DNA of 64,000 bases from Saprospiraceae bacterium (GCA_020850225.1 JADZFD010000032.1:124001-188000), one strand, 5' to 3'; counted from the first letter of the stretch, positions 37,473-48,695 are shown. Program-made: numbers and translations. The notes: a model not told the origin generated them from the letters alone.

Positions 37473-40400
37473 ATGAATCTCAACACGTACCCGAATTTTA
37501 AAACAAAAATGGATTTATTTTTAAATAAATCATATGTGTTTTTAATGTCAGGATTCAAATCCGCAATTGATTTTAAATCAAAGGTATTTTGGCTACCTGT
37601 ATTATTCTCTGTTTTTGGGATTTACAATACAGCAATCGGTCAAACTCTTAGTACTAATAACTTTGGCCCTACTTCTTTTTGCCCTGGTGCAAGTGTTTCG
37701 GTTGGATGGACGGGAACAGGCACCTTTAATACAGGAAATGAATTCAGAGTTCAGATAAGTAATGCAAGCGGAGTATTTCCAATAGATAATTCATCCAATG
37801 TTATAGGATTTGTTGCATCAACTGCACTGACGGGTACGGTTACAGCCACAATACCAGGAAGTCAGACAACAGGTACAGGATACAGAATGCGCGTAGTCTC
37901 AACAGATCCGGCTTTGAATTTTACTTCACCTTATGATGATAATGGAAACAATCTCACTGTTTTACCTTCAGCTATATTACCTGTTTATCCATTTGTTGCT
38001 TCACCGGTACAACGTTATAATATTGGAGCAACATTGACAGTAACTGCTAACTTACAATGTGTCACTATGAATACTGGAAATATTTTTTCCATCGAAATGA
38101 GTGATGCCACTGGAAGTTTTACTGCTACTGGTTATCCAAAAATAATTGGTATGGTAGGGTCAACAGGTGCAACTAATATAACAGGTACAATCCCAAGTGT
38201 TCCCTATGGAACAGGTTACAGATTGCGTATCAGATCATCCAGTCCGGTTATGCTTTCCGATATAAGTGCGCCTTTTACAATCAATGGAGCAAATTTATAT
38301 ACATCTCAATGCGTATGTAATAACGATCAGACACCTAATAATAATGATGGAACATACTCTGTTACACTTTATATTGCTAATCAGGATGGAACACCACTAC
38401 CTCCCGGTCTCAACTACAGGGTTATTCCTGCATCATCTACTGGTTTGTTGAATACTTCCAATGGACCTATAGGTAATGCTTTGTTTTCGTATTGTGATGG
38501 ACTTGGATGTCCTTCAGGTATAAGTTCAGGTCAGTATTATCTAAGAGTACATGTTATATATGCCGGAACATACAGTGCAGGAGTAGATGATCCGGATTCT
38601 GATTTTGATCCGGATTTATTCCTGAGTTCTACAAATTGCGGGACTAGTACACTCTATCCTGCATTACCTGTTTTTCCTGCAAATTTACAAGCATTAAATT
38701 GTCTTCATACAGGTACCAATACTTTTGGGAACTCTTCCATGGGCGTATTTTCAGAAACAAATACTAATACTGCACCAACTTTACCTGATGGATTCTATCA
38801 GACTGTGTCAGGTATAACAGGTGGAGATCTTACTATAGAAAACGGTGAAGTAAATGAAGCTGATAATGATCCTGTATTTGAATTATATCTGATCAGACAG
38901 GCAACGAATGGTTGTAAAGTGTCTGCCTATAAAGAATTTAAAGTATTTAATGCTATATCTGCTGAACTTGTGGATTTGCCTATATTCTGTAGAAATCCGA
39001 GAACTAAAGATTCAATTAGTTTAGATATAATGCTTGGTCCGGATAACTCAGGAGGTGGTACTTTCTCTATTCCTGGTGTCACTATAGTCAATGGAAAAGT
39101 TGAAGTTGGTAGTGGTTTCTGCTATCCTGTCACCTATTCAGTTGTTGACAGTTGTGGAACTACCCTTACAGATACTAAATATCTGCAAGTGACAATAAAG
39201 CCGGATCCCAAATTTGATATTGATGCTGGTCAACCTGCATCTCCGCAATGTGCAACTTCAACTACATCTATCAATATTTCCCGAACGAGTACGGGACCCA
39301 ATCCAGTATTTACAGTTACCACTAATAATGCATTATATCCCGCTTCAATTACCGGTAGCAATACAAATGCAACAGTTCATTTCCCAGCTCTTCCTGCCAA
39401 TGTTAATGTAAAGTATAACATATGTTTGACAGAATCCAATAATACACCTTCAGGATGTGGGGCAATTGCTCCACATCCTGAACCATGTGAGAATACGATT
39501 TGTAAATCTTATACAATATATAATGATGGCCGTAATTGTGGATCAGACAATCTTTTTGCCTCCCAGTGTGGTGATGATAAAATTGATGTATGCGGTGTAG
39601 ACACGTCTCCAAGTTTGGATTTTGGTTGTAGCTTCTTTACCATCCAGGGTCCGGATGTACTGACATCTGAAGTAGAGTTTGATAACGGAGTAGTCGGATG
39701 TGCAGACGAAATGGTTACTGGTACATTTAATGTTTCATTGTTCGGAATTGATGCCAATCAGGTAGCCGGTGGACAAAAATTGAAGTCATTCCCTGGTATG
39801 AATGTTATATGTTCTATTTTTGGATTTAAAATTTTTGGATGGCGGCCTTTAGGTAAATTATATAATTTATTAGGTTGTGACAGAACAATTGCACAATTTA
39901 TTTTAGGTCTAATCAGTAACCTTGCCGGTGGAGACGGAGGTGGCTATATTGTGATGGCTGATACAGATGGCGATGGTGCTTTCGATTACTTGATAGATGA
40001 TGGTCCGTTTCCGTCAGGTAATCAGACTTTCTCCATACCCAACAGAACCAAAGCAAATGGCTATATTACTGTCAGAGCTGTAGGAGGATGGGTGAATTCC
40101 CCATCTGATGTATGTGGTGATATGGGAATCGAAGAAATAAATCTGCTGGATTTATTGCCTATTGGAGCTATTCCGATAGTAGGAGCAGTAATTGAAGATA
40201 TCTTGGCATCTGCTGGTTGCGGTGTCAATATTGCATTTTCAGTTGATGCAACAGAATCTGTCAAAATTCTGAATAATGAGCCTCCAATTTTTGTTAGTTG
40301 CAACCCAAGTGGCTATGTTTTTGCCCAAACTCTAGATTGTGAAATTCCTGTTAACTGGTCAATCCCTGGAGTTGTCGATGGTTGTAGTAAGGAAGCTTTG

Positions 40401-43400
40401 GTTTACAGAGGTTATGTAGAAAATCCAACGACTGATGCTTCATTGTATGCAGGTACAATGCTCCCACCATCTTTTACGAGTATTACTGAACCGGGTATCT
40501 ATCAGATTGCAGGGCCGTTACCCGGATCTGTATTGACACCTGGTGACTATACAATAACTTATCAGGCTGTATCTTGCAATGGTATACCTTCTTTATGTAC
40601 CTTTGTATCCCGGGTAACTTCCGGAAATCCAATTTTGGAATGTCCACAGGATTTGACAGTATCAGCTGATATCGATAAGTGTACAGCGGTTGTTAATGGA
40701 TTGGCACCTTATCAGGGATTGGGTTGCTCCAGTATTATCAATTACAGCTTTACCAATCCTGTTTCAGGTACTCTGGTACAAACCAATAGTACAATAATTG
40801 GTACACATAATATACCTGATGGTTATGCATTTGAATTAGGAATAACTTCGATTACTTATACCATGCAGGTAGATATAAACGGAGATGGTGATTATGCAGA
40901 TACGAATGAAACACAGAATTGTTCTTTCAGTATATCAGTCGAAGATAATCAGCTTCCACATGCCGTATGCATCGATGTTTCATTACATCTCAATAATGAA
41001 GGTAATGGAACGGTGTATGCCTCCGATCTTCAGGATTCCATCTATGTCGATGGTGGAAGCAATGACAATTGTACAGGAGCATTATTATTGGAAATTTCAA
41101 GAGACAGAGTTAATTATTCTTCTTCATTGAATTTTGACTGTGCTGATAAAGGTCAGCAGGTTATACTGTTAAGAGTAACAGATGCAAGTGGCAATGTCAA
41201 TTCATGTAAGGCAGTGGTCAATGTTTTGGATTATTTCGAAGGATATAAGTTAGACCTGGATGTACCTGAAGTTTGTTTTGAACCATTCCAGGATACCTTT
41301 GACTTTTCTCCATATATCGTAATTGCTCAACCGGGAGGTAAAAATATCAGACATCAGGATGTGGGTACCCTGGGTCCGCAAATTGAAGGTCAGTTTGGTA
41401 TTTCAGCCTTCTTGCCGGATGCCGGTTCTACCAATGATCCGGGTACCATTACAGAAGATGGTATTTATACTTTGGGTACTGGTACCGGATGGATAACCAT
41501 TTCTTATGTTTTATCTATAGAAGGTCAGGTCAATCAGATTAATGATACAACAGCACTTAAAGGCTGTTTCAGAATGGTACACGATGTATTCAGGGTAGAA
41601 AAACTGGATCCTGTTTGGAAGGGTGGATTTATGTGTTGTGATCAGCTTCCTGTATGGTTAGGTGGAGCGAATTGGGATGGCAATGGTGCTCCTCCCATTC
41701 CTGCTGGTATGCTGAGTCTTACAGATATCAGAGGTAGCTATCCGGGTGATGTATACGGAGAATGGATAGGTCAGGGTGTTTCATTTGTCGATCCGGACGG
41801 TATCAAATACACTGGAGATGAATTCTTCCAGTTTGATCCGAATGGATTGGATGGTACCTATTCTCTTACATATGCTATTGGGGACGAACCTTGTGAATTC
41901 AAATATACGCAGGAGATACTGGTGACATGTCAGGATTTACACATTTCTATCAGTGATTACACTGTTTGCCCTGCCAATTGGGTAGATGAAAAACAGGTGA
42001 TTGTTAATTTGGATGATAAGGATTTAGTGGTTTCTACAACTGGATTTGATGCGATTGGAGCAGATGGCGGACATTATGCCGATGGTACACCAGTGCATGA
42101 TCTGGATTCAGTAGTTGTCCATGACGGACGAGTAGTCATACCTGGATTTTTTGCTCCTGCTGTCAGAAGTAAGGATTACGAAATATGTGTGACCACATTC
42201 CAGGTAACGCCTTTTGGATGTGCTGACGTATTCTGCTACACCATAACAGTTGAAGATTTGCTGGCACCTGAATTCCAGAATTGTCCAAGAGATCCGATTG
42301 TGGTGGATGCACCTGCAGGATGGTGTTCGTCTTTCGTTAACTTTGAACTACCATGGGCATCGGATAATTGTATGGGATTGAATGCCAGAATAGAAAGAGG
42401 TGATTCTACCGGATTAAATTCAGGCGACTTGTTCCCTGTAGGTTTGACGATTTTGTCGTACCTGGCAACTGATACTGTGGGAAATCAAAGTTATTGTGAA
42501 TTAAAAATAATCGTTAATGATTATCATACACCACCTTCTATTGAATGTCCTAAGAATGTGACACAGGTCAATGACCCTGAAAAGTGTGGTGCTATTGTTC
42601 ATAATATAGCTCCAGCAAAAGTAGAGGATAATTGCCCTGATAATCTTACGATCATTTATGAAACAAAAGATCCGGATGGTAAAGTTATTGCCTGTGGTTT
42701 TGAAGATGCCAGCGGAGATTTCTTCCCAGTAGGTACTTCAAAAGTGAAATATAGGGTAGAAGATCAGCCGTTGATACTGATTACTGAGATTGTACAGGAT
42801 GGCGTTACGACAGGCATGGAGATTACCAATTTTGGTCCTGCAGCTATGGATATTACTTGTAGCAGCTTTATACTTAAAGACCAGAATGGCAATGTACTTG
42901 AAACATATATGGTGCCTACTGCCAATAATAAGTCCACATACGGTAGTACACCGATATATCCACCGGATCCAATCATGTGGGTTGTTCCAAATCCGAATGT
43001 AATACCTGTTGGAGAAACATTTACACATACATTCAATACTAATATTCCGGCAGGACAGATTGCCAAATACTGCTTTACCTTCCTGAAGAGAGTCATAGAT
43101 GAAGCAACAATCAATGATCTCGTCAAAGGCAATGTTATACTGAGAAAAGATGTCTGCGACCACGATGTACAGTCCGATTTCAGAGCAGCTACTCCATGTG
43201 ATCCGGGAAGTTTCGGTACCCTGAACCCTGGTTTACCAACCATGACACCGAATGGCACAACAAGAGGACTTCAGAATTATGCCCCTTCGGTTGATGAATG
43301 TTCATTTACAGTCACGGTAAATGATCTTGAAGCACCGTATTGTATCAAACATGATTCTATTACGGTTATCAATAATATAGTACCAACACAGATAGGAGCC

Positions 43401-46400
43401 CAGACATGTGTTATATCCAAAGTGAGCATGCCTGCAGGAATAGTTAATGACGTTAATATACATAATCTTAAGATTACCATTCCAAATGCAGGAGCTATAA
43501 CAGCATATCTTAGAAGTCCCGAAGGTACGCGAATTAAGTTGTTTGATGAAGTATGTCTTAATCAACCTAATGTCAACATTAATCTGGATGAAACCATCGT
43601 TTGGACACCGGCACCAAGTGTGGTGAATGCATTGTGTAATCCTATGGGTCAAGGTGGTACATACAGACCGGAAGAATCATTCAAGGCATTTTATGGTGAA
43701 CAGGGTGGAGGAGACTGGTCCCTTGAATTGTTTACAACCGGTAATGTAACAGGAGTCATCACAAACTGGGAATTGGAGATTCTTTACCAATTGCCATATG
43801 ACCAGGGAGATGTTGTGCTTCATAATGCACCTGGTCAATGTGATACAACTTTCTCCTGGATTCATCCGATACTTAAAGATAACTGTTGCTTTGGAACCAT
43901 TACCGTTGATTATACCTTCACGAATGATGTGACCGGTGAAACTTCAAAAGAAACAGTTGTTATTCTAAATTCCAATGGTACTACTAATCTTCAGGGACTT
44001 AGAGAAACCAGAATATTTAAGGTGGGTGTTACCAAAATTGAGTATACATTAACTGATATTCATGGAAATCTTAATACCTGTGGATTTACTGTTACTGTCC
44101 TGGATACAGAAAAGCCTGTATTTACCATCGGATGTCCTGACAGAGTTATTAATTTGGGTCCGGGTGAATGTACCGGAAGACTGGATTTCTATACACCTCC
44201 TGCTACGGATAATTGTGGTATAGAAAAAACTGAATATTTCTTTGAAGATGGTACAATTGCAGACATTAGTCAGTTACCTATTGGTTCTTATATAATTGAA
44301 ATGCATGTGACAGATATCTATGGTAATGTAGGCATTTGTTCATTCACGGTGACTGTCAATGAGTATATTCCAACAAGTACAACGCTGGCATGTAATAATG
44401 AAGTAAATATTTCATTAGGTCCGGATTGTCAGGCTGTATTGAATGCTGACATGATACTTGAAGGATTTGATTACAGATGTTATGACAATTATTGTATCAA
44501 GATTGAAGATCTTTTTGGAATACCTCACGACAACCTGTTTACTCTGGCCGATGAAGGAAAACGATTTAAAGTTAGTATCAGCGATTGTTTGTCAGGCAAC
44601 CTGAATTCCTGTTGGGGTTATGTGAATATAGAGGAAAAACTTACTCCTGTCCTGAAATGCCCTGAAGACCTGACGGTAGCATGTAATTTTGATATAGAAG
44701 CAGTTGATTCTCTCGGACATTTGCTGACTGGAGAAGCCATACTTGAATCATGTGAAGTAAATGCAAAAATCGCATATCAGGACGAATGGACAACATTTGG
44801 TAACTGTGACAACCCGAGAGCATTGGTAAAAAGAACATGGACAGTAATAGATGATGAAGGAAGAAAGGCTGAATGTGTTCAGAATTTTACAATACGACCA
44901 CTTGACCTCAATGATGTTGTGTATCCTAAAGATATAGAATTTAATCAGGCTATAACATGTGCTGATATTATTAACAATCCACAACTGAAACATCCTGATT
45001 ATACAGGATGGCCATTGCTAAATGGTCTTAAGGTAAATAAGGCAGGAAGTCTGTGTATGGTAAGTCTGAATTATTCTGATGATAATTATGATATTTGTGA
45101 AGGAAGCTATGTAATTTTAAGAACCTGGAGGATATTTAATATGTGCTATCCTGTATCAGCAGACAATCCACGTTCTCATGTTCAGGTGATTAAAATACTG
45201 GATGTTATGGGGCCGAAAATCATAGATTGCCCTGCAGATATGACTGTATCTGTTGATCCGTGGAGTTGTAGAATCAATATCGAATTACCTCAGCCCGGAC
45301 AAGTACTGGATGCTTGCTCACCTGGTATTCAGTTCAAACAACTGATTTACGGAGGCGGAGAAATTAAGTCTGTAAAGGATTCAGTTGGTATCGTCCATGT
45401 ATTTGCCAATGAATTGTATAAAGGTGTTCATACTATCAAATATGTGTATAAGGATAAATGTGGTAATGAGTCAGTATGTAGCTTCAGAGTAACGGTCGTA
45501 GACCAGACAGCACCAGTAGCAATAGCCAAACAAAATATCGTGATTGGTCTGTCCAATGACGGTACAGGAAACGGAATAGCCAAATTGTTTGCACATCAGG
45601 TGAATAACGGATCCTATGACCAGTGTACACAGGTAAGACTTGAAATCCGAAGGTTAGACGGAGGTATTTGCAGCAATACAGGAGCTGATGGCAAACACAA
45701 TAACAACAGCACCTACAACAATCACAATGGACTGACATCCGCAACTCCAGGTGTAAGCTGGTTGCATCCGGACGATAGCGTAAACGATACGGATGGTGGT
45801 GAGTTTGTTAAATTCTGTTGTGAGGATATACCAGCCGGTGAAGCATTCGGACTTCATGATGTGGAAATGCGTGTTTGGGATGACGGTAATATGAACGGAA
45901 TCATCGGTGACAATCAGATTGTAAATGGTCTGAAAGACAATTATAATACTACATGGGCAACAATAAGGGTTGAGAATAAGATACCGCCTGTAATCGTTTG
46001 TCCACCGGATGTAACAGTTACATGTGATATGGATATCGAATTGAGTATAGGTAAGGAAGTAGCAACAGACACAGTAGACCTGACGATGACAGGTTTACCA
46101 AACAGCATAGAGTTGTGTACTAATCTGTTGATTACCTATTCAGATCAGGGTAATCTGGATGCTTGTGGAAAAGGTGTTGTTACAAGAACATTTAAGGTAA
46201 AGAAAGGCAGTATTGAATCCAGTTGTACACAAAAGATAACAATCAACTATCTGGATGTGCCATTCACTGTGACATTTGCACAAAACAATGGAGTAACAGA
46301 TTGGGATAAGTGTAATTTTGGATTGGCAGATGCCAGAGACGCTAATAATCCTAAGATTAAAAAACCTGTAGTGAATTTCGGACAGTGTGATATTGTAGGA

Positions 46401-48632
46401 GAAACGGTCAAAATTGATACCTTCCTGTTTGAAGACGGAGCATGTAAGAAGTGGAAGGTGTCATATACATACAAAAGTTGGTGTTCAGGTGATGAGATCG
46501 GACCATTTGTACATTACTATGCATTTAAAGACGATATAGCACCGGTATTAACATGCAATGACCAGATGTTTGCTGCTGTTCCTAATCCAGCTAACCCACA
46601 GGGATACTGTGAAGGAAGTGTAGTGTTGGAATCAAGTGCAGGCGATGCACTTGTATGCGCAGAGGAGAGCTGGATTAAGTGGCAGATGTTTTTTGATGGA
46701 TGGGCAAATGGCACAACGGACAGATTGGGATCCAGTTTTGTTAATAAGGCATGGAAAGACAGATGGGAACGTGTTGACAAGACAATAAACGGAGTACCTA
46801 ATCCGGTATGGGCAGCCTTGCAGGCACAACACCAGGGAACGGTACTTGCCGATCCGGTGTATGTTACCTATGTCAAGCCAACAAAAGCAAGTGGAGAAGG
46901 AGTTAAAATGCCTGCATTCACCCTGCCATCAGAGAACATTCAACACAAGGTGTTATGGAAAGTTACCGATGGATGTGGCAATGTGGATCAGTGTCAGAGT
47001 ACAGTTATGGTAGTGGATAAGAAAGCACCTACACCGTATTGTGTACACCTGAGTACAGCGATTATGCAGACGACACCTAAGATGGTAGAGTTATGGGCAA
47101 AAGACTTTGACAAGGGATCATTTGACAATTGTTCACCTCAGACTAAGTTATATTTTACCTTTGATGAGGTTTCACCTTTATACAGCAAGCTTAACGAAGA
47201 GCATTACTTTAAGGCTGGTACAGGAGGAAGTGTAGTGGCGACTAAAGCAGAGTATGAATCCGGTAAAGCACAGAAATGGATACCTTCATTGAGAAGTTCC
47301 GGTAAGGTATGGACGACATGCGGTGATTTTACAGTTAAAATAAGCGTGTGGGATGAAGCATGGAATACAGATTTCTGCGAAGCAAACCTGAAAGTGATTG
47401 GATGCGGTGCCAACCTCATCGTATCTGGTCATGTAGCGACTGCCACCGGCAATAATGTAAAGGATGCAATGGTAATATTTGAAAGCAACCTTCCTGAATA
47501 TCCTAAGCAATTTGTTACAGATGTGAATGGAGATTACAGTATGGAAGTACAGGCAGATCTGGATTATACGGTGCACACCATTAAGAATGATGACTATATC
47601 AATGGAGTAAGTACCTTGGATATTGTATTGATTCAGCGCCATATTCTGGATCTGGAAGCATTTACGGATCCGTACAATCTGGTGGCAGCAGATGCCAATA
47701 ATGATAAATACGTTACTGCGTCTGACTTATCAGAAATACGTAAACTTATACTGGGAATAACGCAATCATTCAAAAATGATAGCTGGAGATTCCCTGTAAA
47801 ACATCAGACTATGAATATGCAGCAGATATTCCCTTATAAGGAACATTATAATTATGTTCAACTTGGAGAACATAAAGTGAAACAGGATTTTGTTGCTGTA
47901 AAAATTGGAGATGTAAATTCCAGTGCAAAACTGGACGTTAACAGTATCTCTACCGAGCCACGTACTGCTGCCATTTTAACGATGGAAACAGATGTACAGA
48001 ATTACAATAAAGGAGATATCGTAACTGTACCGTTTACTGCTGCAGAAGATCTGAACATCTCAGGATTCCAGTTGACATTGAATACGGGTAATCTTGAATT
48101 TGAAGAAATCCAATCAGGAGCCCTGAATATAGATGCAAGTCAGACGGGTGTATTTGCTAATCAGGACAAGATTACAATGAGTTATGCCGGTAAATCAACC
48201 GAAAAGATTAGCAAAGGTGAAGTGTTGTTTACAATCCGATTTAAAGCAAAGGATTACGGAAGTACTGAAGAAGCATTGTCATTCAATTCAGATATCACGA
48301 AAGCTGAAATGTATGATGCAGAATTGAAAGTAGGAAAAGTGGAACTGAGAATGAAGCACGCAGATGGAAATGCAATTCAGTTGTATCAGAATGAACCAAA
48401 CCCATTTATTGGTCAGACATCAATAAGTTATTATCTTCCTGAAGCATCTGAAGTATCCATGACTATCACTGATGTAACGGGTAAGGTAATTAAGCAGTAT
48501 GATATCACAGGAAATAAAGGAATGAATACAATCCAGGTATCCAGACGAGACCTGGGCGCATCCGGTATATTATTATATACTATGAAATGTGGTGAGTTTT
48601 CTGCGACAAGAAAAATGATTATCGTAGAATAA
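37473..48632 (+). CDS. giant HYR-repeat T9SS surface protein with dockerin-like and cohesin-like domains
   Basis: This is a 3719-residue secreted protein. A signal peptide ends near residue 57 (FSVFGIYNTAIG); Met1, Met13 and Met25 are all possible starts. Two tandem Ig-like repeats follow (about 58-170 and 172-275). From about 935 on come many HYR-type modules, each starting like PPVIVCPPDVTV or APVLTCNDQ. Between them lie a lamin-tail-like segment (about 1766-1870) and a proprotein-convertase P-domain-like segment (about 1970-2108). The C-terminal cassette holds a carboxypeptidase-regulatory-like domain (about 3310-3375), a dockerin-like domain (about 3377-3440, STLDIVLIQRHIL and ADANNDKYVTASDL) and KIGDVN. 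A cohesin-like domain (about 3500-3628) and a T9SS type A tail (about 3634-3719, NEPNPFIGQTSISYYLPE) complete it. An adhesive or scaffold role at the cell surface is inferred. Confidence 0.9.
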   Translation: MNLNTYPNFKTKMDLFLNKSYVFLMSGFKSAIDFKSKVFWLPVLFSVFGIYNTAIGQTLSTNNFGPTSFCPGASVSVGWTGTGTFNTGNEFRVQISNASGVFPIDNSSNVIGFVASTALTGTVTATIPGSQTTGTGYRMRVVSTDPALNFTSPYDDNGNNLTVLPSAILPVYPFVASPVQRYNIGATLTVTANLQCVTMNTGNIFSIEMSDATGSFTATGYPKIIGMVGSTGATNITGTIPSVPYGTGYRLRIRSSSPVMLSDISAPFTINGANLYTSQCVCNNDQTPNNNDGTYSVTLYIANQDGTPLPPGLNYRVIPASSTGLLNTSNGPIGNALFSYCDGLGCPSGISSGQYYLRVHVIYAGTYSAGVDDPDSDFDPDLFLSSTNCGTSTLYPALPVFPANLQALNCLHTGTNTFGNSSMGVFSETNTNTAPTLPDGFYQTVSGITGGDLTIENGEVNEADNDPVFELYLIRQATNGCKVSAYKEFKVFNAISAELVDLPIFCRNPRTKDSISLDIMLGPDNSGGGTFSIPGVTIVNGKVEVGSGFCYPVTYSVVDSCGTTLTDTKYLQVTIKPDPKFDIDAGQPASPQCATSTTSINISRTSTGPNPVFTVTTNNALYPASITGSNTNATVHFPALPANVNVKYNICLTESNNTPSGCGAIAPHPEPCENTICKSYTIYNDGRNCGSDNLFASQCGDDKIDVCGVDTSPSLDFGCSFFTIQGPDVLTSEVEFDNGVVGCADEMVTGTFNVSLFGIDANQVAGGQKLKSFPGMNVICSIFGFKIFGWRPLGKLYNLLGCDRTIAQFILGLISNLAGGDGGGYIVMADTDGDGAFDYLIDDGPFPSGNQTFSIPNRTKANGYITVRAVGGWVNSPSDVCGDMGIEEINLLDLLPIGAIPIVGAVIEDILASAGCGVNIAFSVDATESVKILNNEPPIFVSCNPSGYVFAQTLDCEIPVNWSIPGVVDGCSKEALVYRGYVENPTTDASLYAGTMLPPSFTSITEPGIYQIAGPLPGSVLTPGDYTITYQAVSCNGIPSLCTFVSRVTSGNPILECPQDLTVSADIDKCTAVVNGLAPYQGLGCSSIINYSFTNPVSGTLVQTNSTIIGTHNIPDGYAFELGITSITYTMQVDINGDGDYADTNETQNCSFSISVEDNQLPHAVCIDVSLHLNNEGNGTVYASDLQDSIYVDGGSNDNCTGALLLEISRDRVNYSSSLNFDCADKGQQVILLRVTDASGNVNSCKAVVNVLDYFEGYKLDLDVPEVCFEPFQDTFDFSPYIVIAQPGGKNIRHQDVGTLGPQIEGQFGISAFLPDAGSTNDPGTITEDGIYTLGTGTGWITISYVLSIEGQVNQINDTTALKGCFRMVHDVFRVEKLDPVWKGGFMCCDQLPVWLGGANWDGNGAPPIPAGMLSLTDIRGSYPGDVYGEWIGQGVSFVDPDGIKYTGDEFFQFDPNGLDGTYSLTYAIGDEPCEFKYTQEILVTCQDLHISISDYTVCPANWVDEKQVIVNLDDKDLVVSTTGFDAIGADGGHYADGTPVHDLDSVVVHDGRVVIPGFFAPAVRSKDYEICVTTFQVTPFGCADVFCYTITVEDLLAPEFQNCPRDPIVVDAPAGWCSSFVNFELPWASDNCMGLNARIERGDSTGLNSGDLFPVGLTILSYLATDTVGNQSYCELKIIVNDYHTPPSIECPKNVTQVNDPEKCGAIVHNIAPAKVEDNCPDNLTIIYETKDPDGKVIACGFEDASGDFFPVGTSKVKYRVEDQPLILITEIVQDGVTTGMEITNFGPAAMDITCSSFILKDQNGNVLETYMVPTANNKSTYGSTPIYPPDPIMWVVPNPNVIPVGETFTHTFNTNIPAGQIAKYCFTFLKRVIDEATINDLVKGNVILRKDVCDHDVQSDFRAATPCDPGSFGTLNPGLPTMTPNGTTRGLQNYAPSVDECSFTVTVNDLEAPYCIKHDSITVINNIVPTQIGAQTCVISKVSMPAGIVNDVNIHNLKITIPNAGAITAYLRSPEGTRIKLFDEVCLNQPNVNINLDETIVWTPAPSVVNALCNPMGQGGTYRPEESFKAFYGEQGGGDWSLELFTTGNVTGVITNWELEILYQLPYDQGDVVLHNAPGQCDTTFSWIHPILKDNCCFGTITVDYTFTNDVTGETSKETVVILNSNGTTNLQGLRETRIFKVGVTKIEYTLTDIHGNLNTCGFTVTVLDTEKPVFTIGCPDRVINLGPGECTGRLDFYTPPATDNCGIEKTEYFFEDGTIADISQLPIGSYIIEMHVTDIYGNVGICSFTVTVNEYIPTSTTLACNNEVNISLGPDCQAVLNADMILEGFDYRCYDNYCIKIEDLFGIPHDNLFTLADEGKRFKVSISDCLSGNLNSCWGYVNIEEKLTPVLKCPEDLTVACNFDIEAVDSLGHLLTGEAILESCEVNAKIAYQDEWTTFGNCDNPRALVKRTWTVIDDEGRKAECVQNFTIRPLDLNDVVYPKDIEFNQAITCADIINNPQLKHPDYTGWPLLNGLKVNKAGSLCMVSLNYSDDNYDICEGSYVILRTWRIFNMCYPVSADNPRSHVQVIKILDVMGPKIIDCPADMTVSVDPWSCRINIELPQPGQVLDACSPGIQFKQLIYGGGEIKSVKDSVGIVHVFANELYKGVHTIKYVYKDKCGNESVCSFRVTVVDQTAPVAIAKQNIVIGLSNDGTGNGIAKLFAHQVNNGSYDQCTQVRLEIRRLDGGICSNTGADGKHNNNSTYNNHNGLTSATPGVSWLHPDDSVNDTDGGEFVKFCCEDIPAGEAFGLHDVEMRVWDDGNMNGIIGDNQIVNGLKDNYNTTWATIRVENKIPPVIVCPPDVTVTCDMDIELSIGKEVATDTVDLTMTGLPNSIELCTNLLITYSDQGNLDACGKGVVTRTFKVKKGSIESSCTQKITINYLDVPFTVTFAQNNGVTDWDKCNFGLADARDANNPKIKKPVVNFGQCDIVGETVKIDTFLFEDGACKKWKVSYTYKSWCSGDEIGPFVHYYAFKDDIAPVLTCNDQMFAAVPNPANPQGYCEGSVVLESSAGDALVCAEESWIKWQMFFDGWANGTTDRLGSSFVNKAWKDRWERVDKTINGVPNPVWAALQAQHQGTVLADPVYVTYVKPTKASGEGVKMPAFTLPSENIQHKVLWKVTDGCGNVDQCQSTVMVVDKKAPTPYCVHLSTAIMQTTPKMVELWAKDFDKGSFDNCSPQTKLYFTFDEVSPLYSKLNEEHYFKAGTGGSVVATKAEYESGKAQKWIPSLRSSGKVWTTCGDFTVKISVWDEAWNTDFCEANLKVIGCGANLIVSGHVATATGNNVKDAMVIFESNLPEYPKQFVTDVNGDYSMEVQADLDYTVHTIKNDDYINGVSTLDIVLIQRHILDLEAFTDPYNLVAADANNDKYVTASDLSEIRKLILGITQSFKNDSWRFPVKHQTMNMQQIFPYKEHYNYVQLGEHKVKQDFVAVKIGDVNSSAKLDVNSISTEPRTAAILTMETDVQNYNKGDIVTVPFTAAEDLNISGFQLTLNTGNLEFEEIQSGALNIDASQTGVFANQDKITMSYAGKSTEKISKGEVLFTIRFKAKDYGSTEEALSFNSDITKAEMYDAELKVGKVELRMKHADGNAIQLYQNEPNPFIGQTSISYYLPEASEVSMTITDVTGKVIKQYDITGNKGMNTIQVSRRDLGASGILLYTMKCGEFSATRKMIIVE

Positions 48633-48655
48633 TTATTTTTTTAAAGTAAAATAGG

Positions 48656-48695
48656 AGGCGTATTTGTGGAATTTACCACAGGTACGCCTTTTTTT
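48656..48695 (+). terminator. intrinsic terminator after the giant gene
   Basis: The outer stem AGGCGTA/TACGCCT encloses an inner stem TGTGG/CCACA and is followed by a run of seven T residues. Confidence 0.8.

Noticed and set aside
42764-43258. 164-codon frame on the minus strand inside the giant gene
   Set aside because: It lies wholly opposite a well-supported coding region and shows no protein family features.
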